DNA of 64,000 nucleotides from Butyrivibrio sp. GTDB taxonomy: Bacteria > Bacillota > Clostridia > Lachnospirales > Lachnospiraceae. The DNA lies in contig SVFV01000001.1 in NCBI GenBank assembly GCA_015056655.1, forward strand, positions 149,663 through 213,662, given 5' to 3'. Below the pieces are notes generated by a model. That model was not told the origin of the DNA. It saw only the letters and a program-made list of their open reading frames with translations, and made no database searches. Positions 45,188 through 53,097 of this stretch are shown in pieces (the first letter of the stretch is position 1; each line of letters begins with the position of its first letter). Made by a program: the position numbers and the translations under genes.

Positions 45188-46492
45188 TTATAATTTCGAA
45201 TACCATTCAGCGGTTATGGCCTTCATCTCTTCGATGAAGCCTGCTTCATCAACTTCCCCAGTTGCAAACTTGGAAAAACCAAATGCCAGGCTGTTCTGTC
45301 CAAGGCCTTCAGGCATGTCCATCCAGTGCCAGTTAGAAGTTTTGCCGGCAGATATGTAGTTTGAAATAACCTGTGCAAAGGGGTCTGATGCCACATATTT
45401 GCAATCAGTGAAAGGACTGATAAACCCAGCTTCCTCAACCAGTGTCTTCTGTGCACTATCCTCAGAGCACCACTGAAGAAAGGCCTTTGACGCCTCAACG
45501 TCGCCTTCCTTTATGATTGCCCACCAGGAAGGAGCACTTGTAAGGATAGTGTCCATTCCATCTTCAAAAGCGTAGGGAAGCATTCCAACTTCGAAGTTTC
45601 CTGCTGCCGCATAGGCATCAGCAGCATCACCAGTCATGGTCGCGCCAATCCAGGAGCCCTGCGTTACAAAGGCATATTTTCCTGAAGCGAAGCCAAGAAC
45701 CTGGTCGTTATATGCGCTCTCATTTAAGATTGCGGGATCTGAGTACTGTATAAAAAGTCCCATCATGTCAGCAAAGTGAGTAAAGCGCTCCTCATCATAC
45801 TGACCGCCGTTGTTCAAAAGATCGATATAGGTGGTATCATCCCTTGCAAGACCCGAATCAATGTAAGCCCCCATGAGATGGTTTCCACTGGACCAGCCAA
45901 CATCATTGGGCTCAGCACAGTAGCCAACAACCGCTGTAAGGCCAAGCTCATCCTTTTTGGCATCAAGAGTTTCGAAGGCAGACTTCATAGTCTCCGGCCC
46001 TGTGATGGTGGCGGGGTCTATACCTGCTTTATTCAGGATGTCTGCGTTATATGCAAGACCAATTGCCTCTGTGGTAAAGGGGAATCCGAGAACTCCATAG
46101 GTAGAATCCTTGTAAGCTGCGTCAGTTCTGCTAACCCACGCTTCGCCACTCATATCAACCAGAAGCCCCTCCCAGTTTCCAAAGCCGGAAGCCTCGCAGG
46201 CAATGATATCAGGCATCTGGTCAGAGAGGTAATATCCCTTCAAAGTTGCCTGCGCATCAACACCTGCAGGCACGCCAATAACATTCACAGTGACGCCTGT
46301 CTCGCTCTGATATTGCTTCGCCAGTGCCTCAATCTGTGAATTTACTTCGCTCTTTGTATTTAATAACGTAATTGTTGCGGGTTCAGTCTGAACATCGGCT
46401 TCAGAATCTGCAGCCTGCTTCTGGCCACAGGCACTTAAGATCGTGCACGAAACCAATGTGGATATTACAAATAGTGAAAGAAATTTTTTCAT
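45188..46492 (-). CDS. Extracellular solute-binding lipoprotein
   Basis: A 434-residue type-1 sugar/solute-binding protein. N-terminal lipobox LSAC-GQ after [13 protein letters not shown]; mature domain with [34 protein letters not shown], and the C-terminal [10 protein letters not shown]. It has a GGGAAGGGG ribosome binding site that can pair with 46594-46605. No permease or ATPase gene is nearby; the partner is a chemoreceptor, so its likely job is sensing (chemotaxis) instead of, or in addition to, import. Ligand unknown; sugar is the family's usual. Confidence 0.9.
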   Translation of the reverse strand: MKKFLSLFVISTLVSCTILSACGQKQAADSEADVQTEPATITLLNTKSEVNSQIEALAKQYQSETGVTVNVIGVPAGVDAQATLKGYYLSDQMPDIIACEASGFGNWEGLLVDMSGEAWVSRTDAAYKDSTYGVLGFPFTTEAIGLAYNADILNKAGIDPATITGPETMKSAFETLDAKKDELGLTAVVGYCAEPNDVGWSSGNHLMGAYIDSGLARDDTTYIDLLNNGGQYDEERFTHFADMMGLFIQYSDPAILNESAYNDQVLGFASGKYAFVTQGSWIGATMTGDAADAYAAAGNFEVGMLPYAFEDGMDTILTSAPSWWAIIKEGDVEASKAFLQWCSEDSAQKTLVEEAGFISPFTDCKYVASDPFAQVISNYISAGKTSNWHWMDMPEGLGQNSLAFGFSKFATGEVDEAGFIEEMKAITAEWYSKL

Positions 46493-46498
46493 TTATAT

Positions 46499-46605
46499 CC
46501 CCTTCCCTCATGAGAAAATCTGAAAAATAGTCCTTAACTAAATTATAGTTTAGTAATTGATGATATTCCAATAAAAAAACCATAAACAAATTGTGAGGGA
46601 AGGGG
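46499..46605 (-). promoter_or_regulatory. Ribosome-binding-site sequestering arms with an internal promoter
   Basis: CCCCTTCCCTCA (46499-46510) and TGAGGGAAGGGG (46594-46605) are perfectly complementary 12-mers. On the minus strand the downstream copy is the ribosome binding site of the solute-binding gene, and the upstream copy is an anti-site. Between them lies a promoter, TTGGAA (46571-46566), 18 bp, TATAAT (46547-46542). Transcripts from this promoter lack the upstream arm; transcripts reading in from the glycosyltransferase operon contain both and would hide the site. This is inference from sequence. Confidence 0.55.
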
Positions 46606-46611
46606 GAATAA

Positions 46612-47835
46612 TTATACTATTCCGCGAATATTTCTAATTCGCTCCCTGATGGCTTCTCCAGCCTTCTCAGGAGACATATTTTCTCTGATCAGCTTAGCTG
46701 CTGCGTTCTTCTTATATTCGTAAAATTCCTTGTCATCGTGAAGTCTGCGAATAAAGTCTGCTGCCACATAAACATCCGGATCAGCCCAGTGATTACCCTT
46801 ATGGTAAGGCGGAGTCTCCTTCTCAATCTCGATGATGTTAACAGGCACCATGCAGCATGCATCCTCTGACATGAACTCAGCATTAGCTGACCAGTTGGTT
46901 GCCACAGTCGGAGTGCCAAGGAACATAGCCTCTGCCATAACGAGTCCGAAGCCCTCAGAACGATGTAGGGAAATATGAGCATCTGCACACTTGATGAGGC
47001 TGTTGAACTCCTCCTTTGAAAAGCTGTCGGTCAGAATATATACATTTTCATAGCCACTCATGAGCTCACGAAGATGCGCCATCTCTGCTTCTCCTGCATG
47101 AGTAGCCTTGATAATAAGTCCTGTATCAGGAAGCTCTGTCGGAAAAGCCTCTCTGTAAGCCGCTATAGAAGCCTCAGGATTTTTCCTGTCAGAATTGCTA
47201 AGCCCATCGTAGGACATGAGGTAAAGGAACTTGTCCTTAGGAATTCCAAAATAATCCCTGTCGCACTTCTCCAATGTAGCAGGCTCATTCATCGCATAAG
47301 GAACAGTATACACAGGCTTAGTTGTCACCTTGCGAACTGCCTCAGACACGAACTCTGACGGAGTCCAGATCTCATCAAGCATATCAATCTGATAAATCCA
47401 CTCCTTCGGAAATTCAGGAATCTCCCACAGCCAGAACGCTATATTATATCTGGAATCGAAATAACTCCTGTCCGCTCCCATGGTGAACTTCACCATCTCA
47501 TTCGGATTTATATGGATCAGATTTACGTTGTATTTAAGCTCCTCCGACTCATACTCTGCGTAAGTCATGTTCGACTCACTGGCGTTTTTATTCTGGAAAT
47601 AGTTCTTAATGGTAAACGGTATCTTTGAATTCTTGATTGCTTCTGCAACAAGTCTGCAGCTCTCTCCAAGTCCAAAATCCCCACGAGCGTGACCAATCAG
47701 GTTGATGCCTGCAGGGTACTTGTGGAAATTGTTATTCTTCCTCTTTATCCTGGGATAATTCACCCTGAAAAGCACACCACGAACGTGCTCCCTGAATATA
47801 TATGGAAATATCTTTTTTAAAATCTGTCTAACCAA
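46612..47835 (-). CDS. Glycosyltransferase (GT4-like)
   Basis: A 407-residue cytoplasmic glycosyltransferase of GT-B fold, starting with TTG behind GGAG. Motifs: NLIGHARGDFGLGESCRLVA near residue 45, LWEIPEFPKEW, and the C-terminal EGFGLVMAEAMFLGTPTVAT, the E-x7-E nucleotide-sugar site. The C-terminal tail is helical. It is the last gene of the rubredoxin-glycosyltransferase operon and probably decorates a cell-surface polysaccharide or glycolipid. Donor and acceptor cannot be told. Confidence 0.85.
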   Translation of the reverse strand: MVRQILKKIFPYIFREHVRGVLFRVNYPRIKRKNNNFHKYPAGINLIGHARGDFGLGESCRLVAEAIKNSKIPFTIKNYFQNKNASESNMTYAEYESEELKYNVNLIHINPNEMVKFTMGADRSYFDSRYNIAFWLWEIPEFPKEWIYQIDMLDEIWTPSEFVSEAVRKVTTKPVYTVPYAMNEPATLEKCDRDYFGIPKDKFLYLMSYDGLSNSDRKNPEASIAAYREAFPTELPDTGLIIKATHAGEAEMAHLRELMSGYENVYILTDSFSKEEFNSLIKCADAHISLHRSEGFGLVMAEAMFLGTPTVATNWSANAEFMSEDACCMVPVNIIEIEKETPPYHKGNHWADPDVYVAADFIRRLHDDKEFYEYKKNAAAKLIRENMSPEKAGEAIRERIRNIRGIV

Positions 47836-47842
47836 ATGTCGT

Positions 47843-48499
47843 TTACTCCATTCTCCTGCGTCTTGCTTCGGCGGGGTTAATTCCCTCGCGAATTTCTCTG
47901 GCTGCTGTTTTTCTGTCGATTATAAGCATGATGGTTCCAAGACCAGCAAAGAAAATGGTTGCAGCAAGGGCTGTGTAAGCAAGATGGCCGACTCTCACTC
48001 TCTCCATTCTTGTGAACTTCGGCTTAGTTACAGTAATCTCAGCCCCGGGAGTTGTTGAATAAACGCTAATTTCGGCTGTCTGAGGATGGTTGACTCCCTC
48101 GTAAACAAGCTCTCCCTCGATTTCATTTTCGCCCTCTTTAATGCTGGTAGAAAATGAACATGCAGATAAGTCATATCCGTTTGCAGAAAGTCCAACTATC
48201 ACCTCTGCCTCAGGCACTCCCTGAAGATCAGCATTAAGCTTAATGTGGAAGCCCTCACCTGACATAAGTGATGCAGGTGCATGGAGAACATAGTTGTCCT
48301 TTAAAGCCATTGACAGGCTATGATTTCCATAAGGAACATTCTCAATCTCCATGCCATTTACATAGTCCGTAAGAATCAGACTCTCATTATTTCTGATAGG
48401 TGCTCTGTTACTTGCGCCAAGACTAAATGCCACAAGGCAAAGATATGCGATAAAGTAGCAAACTGCCACTCTGAATTTTCTTTTACTAATAAGTTCCAT
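47843..48499 (-). CDS. Membrane protein of unknown function in a glycosyltransferase operon
   Basis: A 218-residue protein with an N-terminal transmembrane helix (residues ~8-28, VAVCYFIAYLCLVAFSLGA), a ~130-residue extracytoplasmic beta-rich part (NHPQTAEISVYSTTPGAEITV), and a C-terminal helix (~170-192, LAYTALAATIFFAGLGTIM) with a basic cytoplasmic tail. GGAAG precedes ATG. It lies between two glycosyltransferase genes with gaps of 2 and 7 bp, so it is part of the operon. No family recognised. Confidence 0.7.
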   Translation of the reverse strand: MELISKRKFRVAVCYFIAYLCLVAFSLGASNRAPIRNNESLILTDYVNGMEIENVPYGNHSLSMALKDNYVLHAPASLMSGEGFHIKLNADLQGVPEAEVIVGLSANGYDLSACSFSTSIKEGENEIEGELVYEGVNHPQTAEISVYSTTPGAEITVTKPKFTRMERVRVGHLAYTALAATIFFAGLGTIMLIIDRKTAAREIREGINPAEARRRRME

Positions 48500-48501
48500 T
48501 A

Positions 48502-49683
48502 TTAAACTTCCTTCCTTGAACTAACTAATTCAACAAGCTCTGATAGATTATCACAAATCACGCCCCAATTAAACCTCTCTGCGACATAAGCTTTTCCTTT
48601 TGCTCCCATCTCGTCGCGGAGCGCATCATCTCCAAGAAGCGCATCAAGCCCGAGCTCAAAGCCTTCATAGTCCACATAATACAGACCGCCACCGCATTTA
48701 TCGCAGTGTCCCTTCAAGACCTCGCACTCGCCATTTACAAGAACAGGTCTTCCAAGGCTAAAGGACTCAAGCACAACGATGGACAAGCTCTCGAACTTTG
48801 AAGGAAGGACGAGAAGCTTAGCTCCAGCCATTCCGTTGAATTTATCCTGCTCACTCACAAATCCAAGCGGCACAATGTCTGGCGAATCCGGAATCTCAAT
48901 AACAGGCTTACCAATTAGAACTAGCTTCAAATCATCAGCGTGACTCTTTTTATATTTCAGGAAAAACTCAAAGAGCTCCTTACAATTCTTACCATCATCG
49001 ATACGTCCAGCGTAGATTATGTAGTTATCAAGTCCGTACTTTTTCTTAAAATCGTCCCCATTTACATGGTCTGGCACTTCAACACCAGCGCCGCCGAGCT
49101 TATATGGGATGTGCTCATTTTTATACTTATTATAAACGAGGTCCCTCTCCTCCTCTGTCTCGAACAGGAACGCACGAGGGGACAGGAAAACCGGATCAAA
49201 CACCTTCATCCTAAGAAAAGGCTCGTCATGCGCAAGGGGCAGAACTACTGATTTGTCTGAAACCTCAGGGACGCCCTTCACAATAGGATAATACAGGTAT
49301 GTCACAAAAACGAACGCATCATAATCGTCCTTGTGCTCTTTGATGTAGTCAATGAGCGCAGGCACGCACGGCCCCTGCTCGATTATCCATCTATTTTCCA
49401 AAAAACGAGGGAGTAGCCCCATCATGAATATCTTGTTAATTCCATTAAAAACCTTGATGATCCTCTGCCTGCTCACAGAAAAACGAAGCACATTCACTCC
49501 ATTTATCTGCTCCACATCAGCAGTGTATTCATTTTTCCAGGTCATATAGTCAACAGCCTTGGTAGTAAGAACGTCAACATCATACCTGCCCACCATTCTC
49601 TCAGCCAGGTCGCGGCATAGCGTTTCCGCCCCGCCATTTACCTCTTTACCATATCGCTGTATTACGAAACAAATCTTTTTCAT
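48502..49683 (-). CDS. Glycosyltransferase family 4
   Basis: A 393-residue GT-B glycosyltransferase. Motifs: N-terminal VIQRYGKEVNGGAETLCRDLA (first strand and glycine loop), IYAGRIDDGKNCKELFEFF (start of C-terminal domain) and LLVLPSKFESLSIVVLESFS, the E-x7-E motif. The start codon shares a base with the upstream membrane-protein stop (TAATG). It probably transfers a hexose from a nucleotide sugar to a lipid-linked or surface glycan. Confidence 0.88.
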   Translation of the reverse strand: MKKICFVIQRYGKEVNGGAETLCRDLAERMVGRYDVDVLTTKAVDYMTWKNEYTADVEQINGVNVLRFSVSRQRIIKVFNGINKIFMMGLLPRFLENRWIIEQGPCVPALIDYIKEHKDDYDAFVFVTYLYYPIVKGVPEVSDKSVVLPLAHDEPFLRMKVFDPVFLSPRAFLFETEEERDLVYNKYKNEHIPYKLGGAGVEVPDHVNGDDFKKKYGLDNYIIYAGRIDDGKNCKELFEFFLKYKKSHADDLKLVLIGKPVIEIPDSPDIVPLGFVSEQDKFNGMAGAKLLVLPSKFESLSIVVLESFSLGRPVLVNGECEVLKGHCDKCGGGLYYVDYEGFELGLDALLGDDALRDEMGAKGKAYVAERFNWGVICDNLSELVELVSSRKEV

Positions 49684-51314
49684 TAGTTAAATCTTTTCCA
49701 ATCCTTAGTTGCTACGTCGTAGCTATATACATCCGTCAAACCGTTTGCATCTATCCAGGCGCTCACTTCGTCAAGATACCTTGAAGTATAGATATTATAA
49801 ACCTTACCATACTTTTTGGGTGTGTAACTTCCAAATCCATTAAGCGTAGGCGTATTGTACTTATCTGCAAGAACCCACGCCTGCAAAAAGCCCTGATAAT
49901 ATAGCGGAAATTCTGCCTGTTCAGGAGTTCCTGCAGAGTCAACCACAAAGAAGCTCCTACAATCCTTGGGCGGTGCCACATCAAAACTATTTTCAGAAGA
50001 AATAGCAGCATCATATGTCCAGGATGATGGTACACCAATAACGTATCCATTTTCAACAACAAGCCATAAAGCAAGCAAAGTTACAATGATTGGCGCGATT
50101 GCTTTTCTCTTTTCCTTAAGTATCACATCGAAAACATGAGCTGCAATTACAGCTATAAGTGGTAGTGCCATAAGCGCAATTCTACATGTAACTCTCATTC
50201 CGGACGCCCCAGGGAAAAATTTATAAAACGCCTTCCAAAGGCAAAAGTCGCCAAATCGCATGGGAATAACAAACATCAGCGCAAAAGATATAAAAAGTGC
50301 AATATACTGGCGCTCATTGCGTTTGATCAGAACCACCAGGCAAACAATCGCCAAAATCCACATACTCAAAGTAAGGCCTATGGTATTCTCGCCAAATACA
50401 AATCCCAGGCTATTTATCCATTTCCCATAGATGAGATTCCCGGTAGAAACATTGAAAACATCCTTTGGCGAAACAAAAAAGTTCGACGCATACTTATATG
50501 ATCTGGTATTCTCGCTTGCCCAAGGAAAGTATACCTTCATGAACGGAATCATCAAAATGATTCCAATTAGAATTCCGCCTAAAGCTTCAAACCATGCGCT
50601 TTTGACATAACTTATGGCACTACAAAAAATCAGCTTTTTATCTCCCAAAACTAAACTGAAAAAGCCGCATATCACTACACTTATTAGCACAAACTCTGCA
50701 ACGTATGGGCTGGTGTAAAACAACACTACCTCGCAAAGAATCCCTGTTATCATCCAGAAAACTCTCTTGCTACGTTCATCGCTGTTTATATGTTTCAAAA
50801 ACCAGTAGATCGAAGCCATGATTCCGGGAATCAGACACAGCGCGAGAAACTGACTGTGCATGATTTTGATAATGTAGTAACTTCCAAATGAAAAACATGC
50901 AGTTCCGAGAAACGCTGAACTTCTCTCAAATTTGAGTCCAGCATGAAGAAATGCATACATCAGAATAGAGCCCGCAAAATGCAAAACTATCAGCGTTATC
51001 TGAAATGCTGCGTATTTATCAACGCCCAGGAACCTAAGTGGACAATAAACAATCGCATGCAAAATATACATATCATTCAGCGCAACAGTATTATTGATAG
51101 GAAACATTGAAATCCAGTTGTTCCACTTCTCCAATCCGCAAAGAACCTTGTACCAATGCTCGGTCATAAGCACTGCCAAGAGTCCGTCCGCATCACTTCC
51201 TACCAACATGCCCTTGAAAATGATATTTCTAAATGTCCATATCTCGCAAAGAACTATGAGGAGAATGAATATTATATTTTTGACTGCAGGGCTAAATCGA
51301 ATTTTGTTTTTCAT
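49683..51314 (-). CDS. GT-C-like / YfhO-like polytopic membrane protein
   Basis: A 543-residue membrane protein with about 10-12 transmembrane segments. The first extracytoplasmic loop (GMLVGSDADGLLAVL) and later LGVDKYAAFQ sequence are typical of YfhO/DUF6311-like proteins, which use polyprenyl-phosphate sugars to glycosylate lipids or teichoic acids outside. The soluble C-terminal tail (~100 residues) follows. It starts 1 bp after the flavin reductase-rubredoxin stop and ends overlapping the next gene, so it is coupled to both. Confidence 0.75.
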   Translation of the reverse strand: MKNKIRFSPAVKNIIFILLIVLCEIWTFRNIIFKGMLVGSDADGLLAVLMTEHWYKVLCGLEKWNNWISMFPINNTVALNDMYILHAIVYCPLRFLGVDKYAAFQITLIVLHFAGSILMYAFLHAGLKFERSSAFLGTACFSFGSYYIIKIMHSQFLALCLIPGIMASIYWFLKHINSDERSKRVFWMITGILCEVVLFYTSPYVAEFVLISVVICGFFSLVLGDKKLIFCSAISYVKSAWFEALGGILIGIILMIPFMKVYFPWASENTRSYKYASNFFVSPKDVFNVSTGNLIYGKWINSLGFVFGENTIGLTLSMWILAIVCLVVLIKRNERQYIALFISFALMFVIPMRFGDFCLWKAFYKFFPGASGMRVTCRIALMALPLIAVIAAHVFDVILKEKRKAIAPIIVTLLALWLVVENGYVIGVPSSWTYDAAISSENSFDVAPPKDCRSFFVVDSAGTPEQAEFPLYYQGFLQAWVLADKYNTPTLNGFGSYTPKKYGKVYNIYTSRYLDEVSAWIDANGLTDVYSYDVATKDWKRFN

Positions 51315-51315
51315 T

Positions 51316-51948
51316 TCACCTTACAATCTTCTCAAAATCTGCTTTCGGGTGTTTGCAAATCGGACAGATAAAATCATCCGGAAGTTCCTCGCCTACCCAC
51401 TCGTAACCGCAGATTCTGCAGCGCCAAATTGTCTCCCCCTTAGGAGTTGTACCAACAGCCTCCGGCTTCGGCTTGATGTTTTCCTGATAATAGGTGTAAG
51501 TTGCAGAAGGAGCCGCATCGAGAACCACCATAGCTGTGGGCTCACCAATGAAAAGTGTGTGTGAACCAAGATCAACTGTCTGCTTAACATCTATTGAGAA
51601 ATAAGCGTTTGTTCCTCTTGTGATATAAGGAATCCCATTGTCAGCGTATTTGCAATCCGTGAAATCAGCAAACTTATCAACATCCCTGCCAGACTGAAAT
51701 CCGAAATGCTTGAAAAGCTCGAAGTCTGCTGCCTCGCTGATAACAGAAATATTGCATTTCTTAGTCTGCATAACCATATCATGAGTGTAATTTGCCTTAT
51801 TTACAGCAAATGAAATCTGATTTGGCTCGGAGGCTACCTGAATGGCAGTGTTGGTAATACAGCCATTTTCCTTGTCTCCAACCTTAGCTGTGAGAACAAA
51901 TAAACCGTAGGACAACTTAAACATTGCTTTTGTGTTCATTTCTGACAT
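51316..51948 (-). CDS. hrb: Flavin reductase-rubredoxin fusion (high-molecular-weight rubredoxin)
   Basis: A 210-residue protein. The N-terminal ~155 residues are a flavin-reductase-like FMN-binding domain (YGLFVLTAKVGDKENGCITN, NKANYTHDMV, GSHTLFIGEP). The C-terminal ~45 residues are a rubredoxin with both Fe-binding pairs, CRICGYEW and CPICKHP. Such proteins pass electrons from NADH-rubredoxin reductase to oxygen- or NO-reducing flavodiiron proteins in anaerobes. It leads an operon with a GT-C-like membrane protein and two glycosyltransferases, an unusual neighbourhood. GGAGG precedes ATG. Confidence 0.9.
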   Translation of the reverse strand: MSEMNTKAMFKLSYGLFVLTAKVGDKENGCITNTAIQVASEPNQISFAVNKANYTHDMVMQTKKCNISVISEAADFELFKHFGFQSGRDVDKFADFTDCKYADNGIPYITRGTNAYFSIDVKQTVDLGSHTLFIGEPTAMVVLDAAPSATYTYYQENIKPKPEAVGTTPKGETIWRCRICGYEWVGEELPDDFICPICKHPKADFEKIVR

Positions 51949-51990
51949 AATGGGCCTCCTTATAATGTAAAAATTTCAATGGTGATACTA

Positions 51991-52020
51991 TTTATATTTT
52001 ACACCTAATGGGATGTAAAA
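51991..52020 (-). promoter_or_regulatory. Promoter of the hrb-glycosyltransferase operon with inverted repeat
   Basis: Minus strand TTTACA (52019-52014), 17 bp, TATAAA (51996-51991). A 7-bp inverted repeat TTTTACA-N10-TGTAAAA (51997-52020) overlaps the -35 and spacer and could be an operator. Confidence 0.6.
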
Positions 52021-52043
52021 GGGAATTTACGTTGTGATTTGGT

Positions 52044-52185
52044 GGAAATTGCAATTTTCATTTTGAAATTGCAATTTTTCACTTGTAAATTGCTATTTTT
52101 ATTTTTCAAATTGCAATTTTTAACTCGTAGATTGCTATTTTTATCTTTTAAATTGCAATTTAATACATTGATATTGCAATTTAAT
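52044..52185. repeat. Seven-unit TTGCAATTT array with 21-bp period
   Basis: The element TTGC(A/T)ATTT, mostly within the palindrome AAATTGCAATTT, occurs seven times with TTGC starting at 52049, 52069, 52090, 52111, 52132, 52153 and 52174: spacings 20, 21, 21, 21, 21, 21, i.e. two helical turns. Spacers between units are T-rich. It lies 25-165 bp upstream of the hrb -35 box. It could bend DNA, act as an extended UP element or bind a regulator cooperatively. The repeat also keeps one frame open, but no ribosome binding site supports a protein. Confidence 0.85.
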
Positions 52186-52255
52186 AAGATATACTTTGTT
52201 TGGCAAATTACTCATAATACTTTAAACACCAACAAATAAGTCAATGTTTATTATA

Positions 52256-52285
52256 AAAGCCTACTCCTCAGCGGAATAGGCCTTT
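52256..52285. terminator. Terminator at the end of the defence island
   Basis: Arms 52256-52267 (AAAGCCTACTCC) and 52273-52285 (GGAATAGGCCTTT) form an imperfect ~11-bp stem; T-rich sequence lies on both sides. It serves the minus-strand TOPRIM gene and the short gene after it. Confidence 0.6.
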
Positions 52286-52295
52286 ATCTCTTTAT

Positions 52296-52400
52296 TCAAT
52301 TTTCATCGATTCTTATCCCTTGGCGGACAGGGATCATTTCCGTAACTGTTGCAAGTACAAAACTTCCCATTTCTTCCCTGAACTCGCATTTCAGAACCAT
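52296..52400 (-). CDS. Possible 34-aa protein or gene remnant
   Basis: Starting at ATG 52400, 8 bp after the TOPRIM stop and ending just before the terminator, a 34-codon frame reads MVLKCEFREEMG...IPVRQGIRIDEN. Codon choice and residue mix look protein-like, and the frame is open for another 3 codons upstream. There is only a weak GATGAAG purine stretch before it. It may be a small real gene or the C-terminal remnant of a larger one. No family recognised. Confidence 0.35.
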   Translation of the reverse strand: MVLKCEFREEMGSFVLATVTEMIPVRQGIRIDEN

Positions 52401-52408
52401 GACTTCAT

Positions 52409-53095
52409 CTATGTTTTATCCACGCATTTATCCACAATATATTGTGGTTTTTTCAACATATCTATCACTGATTGCAGGTTCAGCGGCGACTTATCCACAA
52501 TCTTTTGAAAATCTAGCGTGCTGATCAATCCCTCAGCTCTATCCCCCTCATGGTATGTATTACCACAAGAACGATATAGGCCTTTCATTTTGGCCTTACC
52601 TTTCCTACCCTTTAGCTCATTTGGAATGCTAATATTCAAAAATCTGCAAATGCCATTCAGGTCACACAGCATTATATCTTCTATATCCGCACTTGCAGCA
52701 AGATCTATTATCTCCTCAGCCTTAGCTTTCTTTATATCTCCACGAAGCACTTTCCAGTCATCTTGATAAAACTTCGATATATCATCATCGTAATTATCAG
52801 TATCGTAACAGAGAAATACTTTCCAAGGAATCTTATATGCTCCGGCACATTTAGTTGAAAACCATTTACCAGAGTTTGATACCTGCGTGACTGCTCCAAC
52901 CACATTGAACTTTATTAGTATCTTTTCATTACCATTGTCCCAATCAAAATAGATATCTGCATTATTTAGGTCTTCACCTCTTTCAAAAATGCACTGGTTG
53001 TTTTCAGAAATCCATTTCAAGAATGACCTATAAAAAACCTTTTCTGTTGTTCCCTCCATAATAAAGGCTATACCCCTTGAATACTCCTCCTTCAA
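52409..53095 (-). CDS. TOPRIM-type nuclease partner of an ATPase (RloB/DUF4276-like)
   Basis: A 228-residue protein started with TTG behind GGAGG, 2 bp after the ATPase stop. It has the TOPRIM-like pattern IMEGTTEKVFYRSF near residue 12 (catalytic Glu), then FLCYDTDNYDDD (Asp-x-Asp) around residue 95, and EDIMLCDLNG later, as in RloB/DUF4276/DUF4435 proteins that are the presumed nuclease half of ATPase + TOPRIM defence pairs (for example PARIS). The exact family cannot be fixed by eye. With the preceding AAA ATPase it forms the first of two such pairs in the island. Confidence 0.65.
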   Translation of the reverse strand: MKEEYSRGIAFIMEGTTEKVFYRSFLKWISENNQCIFERGEDLNNADIYFDWDNGNEKILIKFNVVGAVTQVSNSGKWFSTKCAGAYKIPWKVFLCYDTDNYDDDISKFYQDDWKVLRGDIKKAKAEEIIDLAASADIEDIMLCDLNGICRFLNISIPNELKGRKGKAKMKGLYRSCGNTYHEGDRAEGLISTLDFQKIVDKSPLNLQSVIDMLKKPQYIVDKCVDKT

Positions 53096-53097
53096 AC

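Noticed and set aside
52044..52185. Array read as a CRISPR
   Set aside because: Units are only 9-12 bp with 9-12 bp AT-rich spacers; spacers are not unique 30-40-mers and no cas gene is present.
52039..52239. 66-codon reading frame through the 21-bp array, giving a 7-residue peptide repeat
   Set aside because: The 21-bp period is a multiple of three, so any frame stays open automatically. It starts with TTG, has no ribosome binding site and is extremely hydrophobic/AT-driven.
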